Positions 1-9,010 are shown, counted from the stretch's first letter. The stretch: 64,000 nt of DNA from Candidatus Rhodoferax randersensis (GCA_016718155.1 JADKEH010000004.1:186001-250000); one strand, 5' to 3'. Numbers and translations are program-made. The notes: generated from the letters alone by a model not told the origin.

Positions 1-1428
1 AAAGCCCCAGCGGTCCAGGTCGTTGAAGGACGACTCCGGCTGGAAGGTGCGCAGCATCTCCCAACTGGCGTTGTTGAACAGCAGCACAATTGGGTCCCAG
101 CCGTAGCGGCGGCAATTACCCAGTTCCCAACCGGTCATCTGGAACGCGCCGTCGCCCACCAGAATCAACGGCCGCTCACCCGTGGCGGCCTGCAGCCCAA
201 GCCCGGCCGGAACGCCGTAACCCATGGTGGCGTAGTAGCCCGGTGCCACCAAAGCAGTGTGTTCGATGTCCATGGCGGTGAACAAGCAGTCCCCCACGTC
301 CGACGCAATCGGCAGCTTGCCGTGCTCGGCCATCAAGTCGTTGACGGCGGTGGCGATGTCGGTCGGGGTAATTGGCGCCTCGTCCGCCACCATGTGGCGC
401 GGAAACGGCTCCTGCTTGACGGTGAAAACCTTGCCCGTGGCTTCAACCCGCTGCAGCAAGCGGCCCACCACCGCCGCCAACGGCATGTTGGCATAGGTGT
501 GGTAGCCCATGGTCACCTCGCCATCGAGCACGCGCATGGTCTTGCGCATGTCAATTTTCTTCTCGGACACGGCGAAATTGGTGTCCGACACGATTTCACC
601 CAGCAGCAGCAAACCGTCGGAGTTTTCGACCAGTTGCGTCAACTCAGGCTGGCCGGCCACGCCCAGGTAGGTGCCCATCAGCGGCGCATTGGCATGGGCC
701 AGCAGGCCCCGTCCCATGAAACTGGTGACCACCGGCAGGGCCAGGCGGTTGGCCAGCTCGGCGACCTGCTCTTCCAACCCGAAGCGACGCACCTCGACGC
801 CGGCCATCAACACCGGTGACCCGGCCTCGCGCAGGCGCCGCAGGATACCCGACACGCAGGCGTCCAGCGCGTCCTGGTCCACCTCCTCGGCCGGGGCCGG
901 CTGCACCGGCAGGCAAGCCACCGCCGCCATGTCGCGCGGAATCTCGATGTAGACCGGTCGCGACTGTCGCAGGCAGTTGGCCAGTGCCCGCGCCATGTCG
1001 GCCGGTGCGCGAGCGGCATCGTCCAGGCGAACTTGGTCGCAGGTGATCTCCTTGAAGATCTCGAACTGCGAATCCAGCGTCTTGGCCTGGTGGTGCAGTA
1101 CAAAACCGGAGCGGGACTCCAGCTTGCCCGGTCCACCCGACAACACCACCAGCGGCGCCTTCTCGGCATAGGCCGAAGCCACCGCGTTGACCATGTTCAG
1201 TGCACCGGCGCCGTAGGTCACCGCCGCGACCCCCAGCCCACCGCCAATGCGCGCGCAGGCATCGGCCGCAAAGCCCACCCCGGGCTCGTGCGACAGCGTG
1301 TACAGCGGCAGAATCTGCGACTGCTCAATGACGCGGAAGTAGGGCAGCGCAAAGTCGCCCGGAATGCCAAATATCTGCCGCGCGCCGTGCGCCTTGAGGG
1401 CGTGCAGCAAGGATTCTGTGAGGTTCAT
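1..1428 (-). CDS. ipdC: Indolepyruvate/phenylpyruvate decarboxylase, ThDP-dependent (3' end outside window)
   Basis: The 476 codons present read without interruption; the C-terminus lies beyond the left edge (family length about 540). The N-terminal ThDP domain has the activating glutamate E48 in TLSHEPGVGFAAD, and the C-terminal ThDP domain has the GDGAFQ...NN cofactor motif near the cut. The opening IFGIPGDFALPYF and the single SHEP (not a paired HH) match the Azospirillum PpdC/IpdC group, which decarboxylates indole-3-pyruvate and phenylpyruvate, rather than acetolactate synthase or classical pyruvate decarboxylase. Expected role: indole-acetate or phenylacetate formation, or the Ehrlich pathway. 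ATG at 1428; a 28-bp palindrome lies 34 bp upstream. Product class confident, exact substrate inferred. Confidence 0.85.
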   Translation of the reverse strand, partial: MNLTESLLHALKAHGARQIFGIPGDFALPYFRVIEQSQILPLYTLSHEPGVGFAADACARIGGGLGVAAVTYGAGALNMVNAVASAYAEKAPLVVLSGGPGKLESRSGFVLHHQAKTLDSQFEIFKEITCDQVRLDDAARAPADMARALANCLRQSRPVYIEIPRDMAAVACLPVQPAPAEEVDQDALDACVSGILRRLREAGSPVLMAGVEVRRFGLEEQVAELANRLALPVVTSFMGRGLLAHANAPLMGTYLGVAGQPELTQLVENSDGLLLLGEIVSDTNFAVSEKKIDMRKTMRVLDGEVTMGYHTYANMPLAAVVGRLLQRVEATGKVFTVKQEPFPRHMVADEAPITPTDIATAVNDLMAEHGKLPIASDVGDCLFTAMDIEHTALVAPGYYATMGYGVPAGLGLQAATGERPLILVGDGAFQMTGWELGNCRRYGWDPIVLLFNNASWEMLRTFQPESSFNDLDRWGF

Positions 1429-1461
1429 GGTAAGCACCAAGTGTTTGAGTGAGGATGACTC

Positions 1462-1489
1462 AATTATTCGCGCGATACCGCGAATAATT
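1462..1489. promoter_or_regulatory. Perfect 11-bp inverted repeat, probable operator of ipdC
   Basis: Arms AATTATTCGCG and CGCGAATAATT are exact reverse complements separated by 6 bp. The dyad lies 34-61 bp upstream of the ipdC ATG, where a repressor or Lrp-type regulator could bind. No T-run follows on either strand, so it is not a terminator. No regulator gene is visible nearby, so the cognate protein is unknown. Confidence 0.55.
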
Positions 1490-1563
1490 AACGCAATTCA
1501 CTACTCAAACGGGCTGCATGGCGCAGGATTTCATCGGCCTTTTAGCAAAGGCCGCACCAATAT

Positions 1564-2427
1564 TCAATTCCTGGTCGCCGCCTGGTACAAAGGTAAAACT
1601 TTGGGCAGATTCTTTTCGATCTCGGCGATACGCGTGCTGCCCGCCGGATGGGTCGACAGCCATTGGGGCGGCGCGCCCTTGTTGGCCGCCGACATCTTTT
1701 GCCACAGGGTCACGCCCGCGCGCGGGTCGTAGCCGGCGCGTGCCGCCAGCTCCATGCCAACAAGATCCGCCTCGGACTCGTCTGACCGGCTGAATTCCAA
1801 CGTCAGCAGGTTGGCGCCACCACGTGCCAAACCATCGGTCAAGCGGGGGTCAATGCCGAACACGCTGGCCGCGATGGCGCCGCCCAAGCGCGCAGCGCCG
1901 TGGGTCACGGCCGTCTTGCCCATGCGTTCCCGAGCATGCTCGCGCAGCGCGTGGGCGATTTCATGGCCCATCACCATCGCCACCTCGTCATCGGTGAGCT
2001 TGAGCTGATCCAGGATGCCGCTGTAGAAGACAATCTTGCCACCGGGCATGCAAAACGCGTTGATTTGCTTGCTGCCGATGAGATTGACCTCCCAGCGCCA
2101 ATCCTTGGCGCGTGGATTCCATTGCATCGCAAACGGAATGATCTTTCGGGCAATGGCACGCAAGCGCTGCACTTGCGGGTGCTCGCCGGGCGCCAGGGCA
2201 TTCTTCGAGGCCGCCTGTCGCAGCAACTGACCGTACTGCTGGCCAGCCGACTGCTCGATATTCTCAGCCGGTATGAGGTTGGCAAAGGCCGAGTTGCGCC
2301 CAACCTCCACACCCTCGCGCGCCAGCACCATCGGCGCAGCCGCCAACGCACCGACCAGACAAACGAGGGCCACAGCGAAGCCGCGACGACCCGTCCGCCA
2401 TGAAGCCAGCGCGTTACGAAAGTGCAT
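1564..2427 (-). CDS. M48 family zinc metalloprotease, secreted
   Basis: 287 residues. An N-terminal hydrophobic signal segment (about residues 16-36) is followed by a peptidase M48 domain with the zinc motif HEIAH (about residue 153) and a downstream SDESEADLVG that supplies the third zinc ligand. This matches the periplasmic LoiP/YcaL-like M48C group. An upstream in-frame start at 2487 exists, but the ATG at 2427 puts the signal peptide at the N-terminus and avoids overlap with the divergent ampG-like gene starting at 2472. Substrate unknown; a role in envelope protein quality control is inferred from the family. Confidence 0.88.
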   Translation of the reverse strand: MHFRNALASWRTGRRGFAVALVCLVGALAAAPMVLAREGVEVGRNSAFANLIPAENIEQSAGQQYGQLLRQAASKNALAPGEHPQVQRLRAIARKIIPFAMQWNPRAKDWRWEVNLIGSKQINAFCMPGGKIVFYSGILDQLKLTDDEVAMVMGHEIAHALREHARERMGKTAVTHGAARLGGAIAASVFGIDPRLTDGLARGGANLLTLEFSRSDESEADLVGMELAARAGYDPRAGVTLWQKMSAANKGAPPQWLSTHPAGSTRIAEIEKNLPKVLPLYQAATRN

Positions 2428-2471
2428 AGTCCAGGTCAAAGTGATGAGAAAGCTGCGCGTATTATTCCCGC

Positions 2472-3809
2472 ATGAGCACAAGTGCACCCGATAGCCCCGA
2501 AATCAAGCCCACCTGGGCCGCTACCTTTCGGGTCTATCTGGAACCATCGACCTTGCGCATGCTGACACTTGGCTTCTCGGCCGGGCTGCCGCTGTTGCTG
2601 GTGTTGGGCACGCTGAGCTTCTGGCTGCGCGAGGCCGGCATCGACCGCACCACCATTGGCTACCTGAGCTGGGTCGGGCTGGCCTATGGTTTCAAGTGGG
2701 TATGGGCACCCCTGGTGGACCGCATGCCACTGCCGCTTCTCACGCGCCTGCTGGGGCGCAGGCGTAGCTGGTTGCTGCTGGCCCAGCTTGCCATTGTGGC
2801 GGGCCTGTGCGGCATGGCCTTCAACGACCCGCGCGTGGCCCTGCAACCCATGGTCTGGTGCGCACTGGCGGTGGCCTTTGGCTCGGCCACCCAGGACATT
2901 GCGCTGGACGCGTTTCGCATCGAATCAGCCGATACCCAGCGTCAGGCGGCGCTGGCGGCGGCTTACCAGACAGGTTACCGCATGGCCATGATCTGGGCCG
3001 GCGCAGGCGTACTGTGGATTGCCGCGCGCGCCGAAGTCGCTCAAGCCGCCAACTACCAGGCCGCAGCTTGGCAAACCGCCTACCTGGTCATGGCCGCCAG
3101 CATGAGTGTGGGGGTGGTCACGGTGTTGTTCTCGCGCGAGCCCATGGCACACACCATGCCACTCGCCAAAAACGCCACCGAGTGGCTGCAAGGCGCTTTG
3201 ATCGACCCGTTTGCCGACTTCCTGCGGCGCTACCAGTGGCAGGCGGGCCTGTTGCTGGCACTGATCGCCACCTACCGCATCAGCGATATCGTCATGGGCA
3301 TCATGGCCAACCCGTTCTATGTGGACATGGGCTACACGAAAGACGAAGTGGCGGCCGTCACCAAGATCTACGGCGTGATCATGACGCTGGTGGGGGCCTT
3401 TGTCGGCGGCGTGCTGTCGCTGCGCGTGGGCGTGATGCGGGTATTGATGTTGGGTGCGATCCTCAGCGCCGCCAGCAACCTGCTTTTTGCCTGGCTGGGC
3501 ACCCGCGGCCATGACGTGACGGCGCTGATCTTCGTGATCTCGGCGGACAACCTCTCCAGCGGCATCGCCTCGGCCGCCTTCATTGCCTACCTGTCCTCGC
3601 TGACCAATGTGGCCTATTCGGCCACGCAGTACGCCATCTTCAGCTCCATGATGACGCTGCTGCCCAAGTTCCTGGCGGGTTACTCTGGCCGCTATGTGGA
3701 CGCCTTTGGTTATGCCAACTTCTTTACCACCACGGCGCTGCTGGGTCTGCCGGTGTTGCTGCTGGTGTGGCTGGGTTCACGCGTCAAAACACGCCAAGAG
3801 GCGCTTTGA
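2472..3809 (+). CDS. ampG: AmpG-like muropeptide MFS permease
   Basis: 445 residues with about 12 hydrophobic helices, typical of the major facilitator superfamily. Family signatures GYLSWVGLAYGFKWVWAPL (about 60-78) and GSATQDIALDAFRIE (about 137-151) are AmpG hallmarks. AmpG imports anhydromuropeptides from the periplasm for cell-wall recycling and, where present, ampC induction. No ampC/ampR or recycling enzymes adjoin it. The start is 44 bp from the divergent M48 protease gene, so the two may share a promoter region. Confidence 0.85.
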   Translation: MSTSAPDSPEIKPTWAATFRVYLEPSTLRMLTLGFSAGLPLLLVLGTLSFWLREAGIDRTTIGYLSWVGLAYGFKWVWAPLVDRMPLPLLTRLLGRRRSWLLLAQLAIVAGLCGMAFNDPRVALQPMVWCALAVAFGSATQDIALDAFRIESADTQRQAALAAAYQTGYRMAMIWAGAGVLWIAARAEVAQAANYQAAAWQTAYLVMAASMSVGVVTVLFSREPMAHTMPLAKNATEWLQGALIDPFADFLRRYQWQAGLLLALIATYRISDIVMGIMANPFYVDMGYTKDEVAAVTKIYGVIMTLVGAFVGGVLSLRVGVMRVLMLGAILSAASNLLFAWLGTRGHDVTALIFVISADNLSSGIASAAFIAYLSSLTNVAYSATQYAIFSSMMTLLPKFLAGYSGRYVDAFGYANFFTTTALLGLPVLLLVWLGSRVKTRQEAL

Positions 3810-3822
3810 GTATCGTCAGTAC

Positions 3823-3839
3823 GCTATCGTTTTTATAGC
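3823..3839. repeat. Short GCTAT-N7-ATAGC intergenic hairpin
   Basis: A 5-bp stem GCTAT/ATAGC encloses a T-rich loop 13 bp after the ampG stop. From memory, similar AGCTAT/ATAGCT hairpins recur in intergenic DNA of Comamonadaceae; related GAATAGCTATTC sequences occur here at 30544 and 31598. It could act as a weak terminator, but the stem is short. Function unproven. Confidence 0.4.
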
Positions 3840-3923
3840 TCTCTGGGCAAGGTGCGAGCTGAGATTTACCTAACTTTACGACCGCTTCAAGCGCATGAAT
3901 TCGGACCCACCTAGACTCCCTGC

Positions 3924-4640
3924 ATGAGCCAGCACCTGTTGATGATCGAGGACGACGCCCGCCTGGCCAAAATGGTGGTGGAGTACCTCGGCCAATCCGG
4001 CTTTGTGGTCAACCACGCGGGCGACGGGCAGACCGGCCTGGCCGCCCTGCATGCTTCTGGCGCAACGCCGCTACCCGAGTTGGTCATTCTGGACTTGATG
4101 CTGCCCGACATGGATGGCCTGGAAGTGTGCCGACGGATTCGGGCGCTGGGTGGGCCGATCGCCCAGGTGCCGGTATTGATGCTCACCGCCAAGGGTGACC
4201 CGATGGACCGCATCATCGGCCTGGAACTGGGCGCTGACGACTACCTGCCCAAGCCATTCGAGCCGCGCGAACTGCTGGCGCGTATCCGTGCGGTGCTGCG
4301 CCGACGTGTCAGTGGCGGCCCGCAGAGCACCAATCAAATCCGCTTTGGCAGCCTTGAGATCGACCGCGATGCGCGCGCTGTCACGGTCGGCAGCGTGCCC
4401 TGTGACCTAACCTCCTACCAGTTCGACCTGTTGGTGGCCCTGGCTGAGCGGGCCGGGCGCGTACTGACCCGCGACCAGATCATGGAAGCCGTGCGGGGGC
4501 GCGAACTCGACGCATTCGATCGGTCCATTGACGTCCACATGGGGCGGATTCGCGCCGCCATTGAGGCCGATCCGAAGAATCCCAAGCGCATATTGACCGT
4601 GCGCGGGGTTGGCTATGTGTTCGCGCGCCAGCAGGATTGA
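3924..4640 (+). CDS. OmpR/PhoB-family response regulator
   Basis: 238 residues. The N-terminal receiver has acidic residues IEDDAR, phospho-acceptor D57 in VILDLMLPDMDG and the conserved lysine in YLPKPFEPREL. The C-terminal winged helix (about 130-235) ends with the typical LTVRGVGYVF. It is the first gene of a two-gene operon; the kinase ATG at 4643 follows the stop by two bases. Likely a DNA-binding activator or repressor phosphorylated by that kinase. The sequence resembles RstA/CpxR-type regulators, but the regulon cannot be told. Confidence 0.9.
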   Translation: MSQHLLMIEDDARLAKMVVEYLGQSGFVVNHAGDGQTGLAALHASGATPLPELVILDLMLPDMDGLEVCRRIRALGGPIAQVPVLMLTAKGDPMDRIIGLELGADDYLPKPFEPRELLARIRAVLRRRVSGGPQSTNQIRFGSLEIDRDARAVTVGSVPCDLTSYQFDLLVALAERAGRVLTRDQIMEAVRGRELDAFDRSIDVHMGRIRAAIEADPKNPKRILTVRGVGYVFARQQD

Positions 4641-4642
4641 CC

Positions 4643-5965
4643 ATGTTCCTCAACAAGCTGTACGTTCGGATCTGGCTGGCCGTCGTGGTGACGGTCGCGG
4701 TGCTGACGCTGCTGGTCGGGTGGCTCGCTCGGGTCACTGCTGATCCGCCGTTTCGACAAGTGGTGGTGCGTGACGACAGCGGCCGTGTCATCGGCCATGG
4801 CCGGCCGAGGCCGCACTGGGCAGAAGGTTCCGACCCTATGACCCGGCACCGTCGCGGCGCGGCGCCTGGCGCCATGCAGCGCCCTGCGGGGCCGTCGCCG
4901 GATACGCCAGACGATGGTGGCGGACCAGCTGCGCCGGGCGAACCCGGTGCCGTGCGGGCGGGGCCGGAATTCATGGTCCGCATGGACGACGGCCGTACGC
5001 TGCACATGCACTTGCCGCGCCCGAATCAGAACGCCTGGAGCCGTCCTCCTTATGGATTTGTCTGGATGCTCACGCTGGTGGCGGTGGCGGTGGCGCTGGG
5101 GGCCTACCCGATTGTGCGCAAACTCACACGCCGTCTGGAGCTGCTCCAGGGCGGCGTTGAGCGATGGGGTCAGGGCAATCTGGCCACGCGGGTGGCACTG
5201 GAGGGCGATGACGAAGTGGGCTTTCTGGCCAAGCGCTTCAACCTTGCGGCCGAACGGATCGAGACCCTGGTCAAGTCCCACGAATCACTGCTGGCCTCCC
5301 AGAAGTCGCTGCTGGCCAATGCCTCGCACGAGCTGCGCTCGCCCCTGGCGCGCATCCGCATGGGACTGGAGTTGATGGGCTCAGCCCCGGCTCCGGTGCT
5401 GAAAGAGGAGTTGTCACGCAATATCGCCGAACTGGACCTGCTGATCGACGAGATCCTGCTGGCCAGTCGGCTCGACGCCAGGGAATCGGATCTGGGAACA
5501 ATTGAGCCGGTCGACCTGGTTGGCCTGGCCGCCGAAGAGTGCGCCCGGCTGGAAACCGATCTGGACGTCCAGGTCGATAGTCTGGGCGCGCCCACCAACG
5601 GCGCCCACGAGACGGTGCTGATTGTGCAAGGCGTCTCCAGACTGCTGCGCCGTGCCCTGCGCAACCTGCTGGAAAACGCGCGGCGTCATGCGGCGAGCAC
5701 GGCCACTCTGCAGCTGCGCCGCGACGGCAACTTTGCTGAGATGCGCGTCTGCGACCTCGGCCCAGGCGTGCCGCAGGCACTGCGAGAGCGCATCTTTGAG
5801 CCCTTTTACCGCTTGCCCGGGGCCACCGAGCGGGATGGCGGCGTGGGTCTTGGCCTATCGCTGGTGAAGTCCATCGCCATCCGACACGGCGGCACCGTTC
5901 ATTGCGAAGACAACCCCGGCGCTGGCGCCTGCTTCGTGCTGCGTTTGCCGATCAGGCCCGCGTAA
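4643..5965 (+). CDS. Sensor histidine kinase, partner of the upstream OmpR regulator
   Basis: 440 residues. TM1 about 7-30; a periplasmic loop about 31-135 unusually rich in Pro, Gly, Arg and His; TM2 about 136-158; HAMP to about 212; H-box with H229 in ASHELRSPLARIR; then N-box LLENARRHA, DLGPGVP and GVGLGLSLVKSI for ATP binding. The layout fits the CpxA/RstB group. The ATG at 4643 was chosen over a TTG two codons earlier. The low-complexity sensor loop resembles metal- or cation-sensing loops, but that is only a guess. Confidence 0.9.
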   Translation: MFLNKLYVRIWLAVVVTVAVLTLLVGWLARVTADPPFRQVVVRDDSGRVIGHGRPRPHWAEGSDPMTRHRRGAAPGAMQRPAGPSPDTPDDGGGPAAPGEPGAVRAGPEFMVRMDDGRTLHMHLPRPNQNAWSRPPYGFVWMLTLVAVAVALGAYPIVRKLTRRLELLQGGVERWGQGNLATRVALEGDDEVGFLAKRFNLAAERIETLVKSHESLLASQKSLLANASHELRSPLARIRMGLELMGSAPAPVLKEELSRNIAELDLLIDEILLASRLDARESDLGTIEPVDLVGLAAEECARLETDLDVQVDSLGAPTNGAHETVLIVQGVSRLLRRALRNLLENARRHAASTATLQLRRDGNFAEMRVCDLGPGVPQALRERIFEPFYRLPGATERDGGVGLGLSLVKSIAIRHGGTVHCEDNPGAGACFVLRLPIRPA

Positions 5966-6185
5966 AGCGCGCTGTGGGCGACGCTTGGCGTGTCACTTCC
6001 GCACATAAAAGTTGTGACAAATTTTTGCAATTCAGCCTCCAATATCCCCCAAATGTGGGATGGCCGAAAAGCATGAGGACGATTACAGTTACACCAACTG
6101 CTGTCACAGTTCTCAAGTGTTTGAGGAACGTCATTCAATAGACAGCCTCAGTGCCGATCCAACGACGTCCTTTCGGGGACTTTTC

Positions 6186-6212
6186 AAAGCCACCTCCGGG
6201 TGGCTTTTTTTT
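6186..6212 (+). terminator. Rho-independent terminator
   Basis: A 9-bp stem AAAGCCACC/GGTGGCTTT with a TCCG loop runs into eight T residues on the + strand. It lies 220 bp past the kinase gene and abuts the stop of the convergent waaF. On the opposite strand only three Ts follow, so it mainly stops rightward transcription, either read-through from the two-component operon or a short independent transcript. Confidence 0.85.
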
Positions 6213-7222
6213 CAGCTGAGCGCCGACAGCACCCTGGCAGCCTGCACATCCACCAAGCAACGGGTGTGCCCCAAGGGACATGTGCGCTCGAAGCAGGGCG
6301 CACAGTCCAAGGCCGGCTGGTAGGCTGGATCGTCCTTGAGCCACAACACCGTGGCGGCCGCGTTCAAGGGCGGCGTGTGCATGGGACTGCTGGAGCCAAA
6401 GATGGCCACCTGGCGCACGCCAAAGGCGGCTGCCACGTGCATCAGGCCGGAGTCGTTGCTGACGGTGCTCTTGGCACCGGCGATGGCGCAAAACGCGTGC
6501 GCCAGCGAGGTCTTGCCGGCCAGATTCAGGCATTTTCCAGCCTGCACGGCGTTCACCGGCACAACAATCTCCTCGCACAAGGCGAACTCCTTGGCGGAAC
6601 CCAGCAGCAGCACCGGCAAGTCCAGCTTGCTTGCCAACTCGGCAAAGTGCGCGGCCGGCCAGCGCTTGGCCGGGCCGTACTCGGCACCGGGGGCAAACAC
6701 ATGAAAGGCGCCGCGCCGCAAACCCATGGTCGCCAGCGCCTGCTCAATTTCCAGCGCGTCAAGCTGCAGTTGGGGGCGATCCTGCGCCACATCGGCCTCG
6801 CCGCTGAGCGCCGAGTAGAACGCCACCATCGGCGGGCGTTGGCCCTTGGCTGGGTTCTTGAGGCGATGCGTGAGCAAGCCCACCCGCGCCTCGCCCAGGT
6901 AGCCGACCCGTTTGGGGATGCTGGCCAGAAAAGGCAGCAGCGCACTCTTGAGTGAATTCGGGCACACGTAGGCCACATCGAACCGGCCCTGCATCTGGCG
7001 CGCCAGACTGGTGCGGGCCTTGAACTGCAGGCCGCCGTGGGCAAAAGGGAACTCAATCACCTCGGCCACCTGCGGCATGGCACGGTAGACCGGCGCCACC
7101 CAGGGCAAGGCCCCCACCGTGAGCCGCTCGCCTCGGGCGTGCAGGCGGCGCATCAAGGGCTCGGTCATCACCGCGTCCCCAATCCACTGGGGCGCGATGA
7201 TGAGACTCTCAGTGGTGGGCAC
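6212..7222 (-). CDS. waaF: ADP-heptose:LPS heptosyltransferase II (GT9)
   Basis: 336 residues from a GTG start at 7222 (LIIAPQWIGDAVMTEPL follows). Glycosyltransferase family 9 signatures: CPNSLKSALLPF, FAPGAEYGPAKRWP and NDSGLMHVAAAFG in the nucleotide-sugar domain; these correspond closely to E. coli WaaF. It adds the second L-glycero-D-manno-heptose to the LPS inner core at the cytoplasmic face of the inner membrane. The reading frame is open to 7300, but the GTG gives only a 14-bp overlap with the zinc-finger gene upstream and a homologous N-terminus. Probably co-transcribed with the zinc-finger gene and ilvE. Confidence 0.88.
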   Translation of the reverse strand: MPTTESLIIAPQWIGDAVMTEPLMRRLHARGERLTVGALPWVAPVYRAMPQVAEVIEFPFAHGGLQFKARTSLARQMQGRFDVAYVCPNSLKSALLPFLASIPKRVGYLGEARVGLLTHRLKNPAKGQRPPMVAFYSALSGEADVAQDRPQLQLDALEIEQALATMGLRRGAFHVFAPGAEYGPAKRWPAAHFAELASKLDLPVLLLGSAKEFALCEEIVVPVNAVQAGKCLNLAGKTSLAHAFCAIAGAKSTVSNDSGLMHVAAAFGVRQVAIFGSSSPMHTPPLNAAATVLWLKDDPAYQPALDCAPCFERTCPLGHTRCLVDVQAARVLSALS

Positions 7223-7415
7223 CGACGTGCTCGCCGGCCTTAAGCGTGTATTCGGTGCCGCAGTAGGCGCACTTGGCCTGGCCGGTACGCGCCACGTCAA
7301 GGAACACCTTGGGGTGGCTGTTCCAGATCTTCATGTCCGCGAGCGGGCTGGGGCAGTACACGCCGCCTTCGCGGTTCAGGTCTTTGGCCAGCAGTTCAAT
7401 CTTCATCTTGCTCAT
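7209..7415 (-). CDS. Small zinc-finger (CHCC-type) protein
   Basis: 68 residues with a cysteine near position 21, a histidine around 34 and a CAYC pair near 49-52, the pattern of the zf-CHCC family (NDUFS6 C-terminal-like, COG4391). Members bind zinc and are commonly found between ilvE and waaF in betaproteobacteria; their role is not established. It overlaps the waaF start by 14 bp and follows ilvE by 30 bp, consistent with one operon. Confidence 0.8.
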   Translation of the reverse strand: MSKMKIELLAKDLNREGGVYCPSPLADMKIWNSHPKVFLDVARTGQAKCAYCGTEYTLKAGEHVGAHH

Positions 7416-7445
7416 GGGGGCTCCTGATCAGTTGACGGCCGGGCT

Positions 7446-8384
7446 TCAGACTTTGCTCAACCAGTGCGCGTACTTCGGATTGCGGCCATTGACGATGTCG
7501 AAGAACGCGCTCTGGATCTTCTCAGTGATCGGGCCACGGCTGCCGGCACCAAGCTCAATGCGGTCAAGCTCACGAATGGGCGTGACTTCGGCGGCAGTGC
7601 CGGTAAAGAAAGCCTCGTCGCAGATGTAGACCTCGTCACGCGTGATGCGTTTTTGCACCACCTCCAAGCCCAGATCCTTGCAGATATGCAGCACCGTGTT
7701 GCGGGTGATGCCGTTCAGCGCACCGGCCGACAGGTCGGGCGTGTAGACCACGCCGCCCTTGACCACAAACAGGTTCTCGCCCGCGCCTTCAGACACAAAA
7801 CCGCTGGGATCGAGCAGCATGGCCTCGTCATAGCCGTCGTCGGTGGCCTCCATGTTGGCCAGAATCGAGTTGGTGTAGTTGGACACCGCCTTGGCCTGCG
7901 TCATGGTGATGTTGACATGGTGCCGCGTGTAGCTCGAAATCTTGACCCGGATGCCGCGTTTCATGCCTTCTTCACCCAGGTAGGCACCCCAGGGCCAGGC
8001 GGCAACCATCAGGTGAATCGTGTTGCCCTTGGGGCTGACGCCGAGCTTTTTGTCGCCGATCCAGGTCAAGGGGCGCAGGTAGCCTGATTCGAGCTTGTTT
8101 TCGCGAATCACCGCCTTCTGCGCTTCGTTGACTTCCTCCTTGGAGAACGGAATCTTCATGCGCAGGATCTTGGCGCTATTGAACAGCCGCTCGGTGTGCT
8201 CCTCCAGGCGGAAGATGGCCGTGCCACCGATGCCCTTGTAGGCACGCACCCCCTCGAACGCACCGCAGCCGTAGTGCAAGGTATGGCTCAGCACGTGAAT
8301 CTTGGCGTCACGCCAATCCACCATCTGGCCATCCATCCAGATCTTGCCGTCGCGGTCGGACATTGAAGGGGGTACTGGGCTCAT
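7446..8384 (-). CDS. ilvE: Branched-chain amino acid aminotransferase
   Basis: 312 residues. A fold-type IV PLP aminotransferase starting WMDGQMVDWRDAKIHVLSHTLHYG and containing FEGVRAY, the PLP-lysine region TQAKAVSNYTNS and EGAGENLFVV. It catalyses the last step of Leu, Ile and Val synthesis using glutamate. The ATG at 8384 is preceded by AGGAAA at good spacing, so it is preferred to the upstream in-frame start at 8423. First gene of the ilvE - zinc finger - waaF group on the minus strand. Confidence 0.93.
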   Translation of the reverse strand: MSPVPPSMSDRDGKIWMDGQMVDWRDAKIHVLSHTLHYGCGAFEGVRAYKGIGGTAIFRLEEHTERLFNSAKILRMKIPFSKEEVNEAQKAVIRENKLESGYLRPLTWIGDKKLGVSPKGNTIHLMVAAWPWGAYLGEEGMKRGIRVKISSYTRHHVNITMTQAKAVSNYTNSILANMEATDDGYDEAMLLDPSGFVSEGAGENLFVVKGGVVYTPDLSAGALNGITRNTVLHICKDLGLEVVQKRITRDEVYICDEAFFTGTAAEVTPIRELDRIELGAGSRGPITEKIQSAFFDIVNGRNPKYAHWLSKV

Positions 8385-8453
8385 GTTGCGTTTCCTGGTG
8401 GGTTGCAGAAGCCGCTGATGCAATGCACCAGCCGGACTCGGAAAACTGTGATT

Positions 8454-8885
8454 TTACGAGGCCGCGGACGGATCGGCAGGCACCCCATCCAACGTGGTAG
8501 CCGGCCGCTCCAGCGTCCATCGCTTCAACTTGCCAGCGTGAAACTCGCACTCCACCCACGAGCCGGAGCCGTCGGTCCAGCGGTACAACTCGGGCTGCCT
8601 CGCCTTGGGGCTGCGCAGCTCACCCAAGGACCGGGTCAGGGCCACCACATGCAGCAGGGTCACGCCGGGTCGGAGCTTCGCGTTGAGCATGACCGCGCTG
8701 TCCACAAATCCGACGGGGCGGTTGGCGGCACGCTTGAGCACCTGCATCATGCGGGTGAAATGCAGCAGCAGCCACATCACCAAGGCGCCGCACGCCACCG
8801 CCACACCGGCCCAGCCGTAAGCCCGGTAGGCGGCCACCACCAGCACCACGCTGCCGACCGGAATCAGAATGTTTTGAAATTGCAT
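8454..8885 (-). CDS. Hypothetical membrane-anchored protein
   Basis: 143 residues. Two closely spaced hydrophobic segments (about 5-20 and 24-45) are followed by a soluble part with ALTRSLGEL and a Trp/Glu-rich stretch YRWTDGSGSWVECEF that looks like a small beta domain. I do not recognise the family. It lies 69 bp upstream of ilvE on the same strand and may be co-transcribed with it. Codon use looks like its neighbours. Confidence 0.65.
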   Translation of the reverse strand: MQFQNILIPVGSVVLVVAAYRAYGWAGVAVACGALVMWLLLHFTRMMQVLKRAANRPVGFVDSAVMLNAKLRPGVTLLHVVALTRSLGELRSPKARQPELYRWTDGSGSWVECEFHAGKLKRWTLERPATTLDGVPADPSAAS

Positions 8886-8915
8886 CGCCGCATTGTGGCA
8901 GCGCGTGGCGGCCCG

Positions 8916-9010
8916 TCACATGGGCCAGCGCACCGTCACCGCCAGACCCCCCAATTGGGCTGAGCGGCGCACTTCAATGCGAGCCTGCGACACCTTGGCA
9001 ATGCGTCGGA
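8916..9010 (-). pseudogene. C-terminal remnant resembling a histidine kinase
   Basis: Reading the minus strand from about 9010 to the TGA at 8916 gives about 30 residues, including SQARIEVRRSAQLGGLAVTV followed by RWPM. The pattern of an IAKVS-type helix, a gap and a final VTVRWP strand is that of the last part of a HATPase_c domain. The rest of the kinase is missing; the neighbouring DNA codes for a different protein on the other strand. Assignment is by pattern only. Confidence 0.4.
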
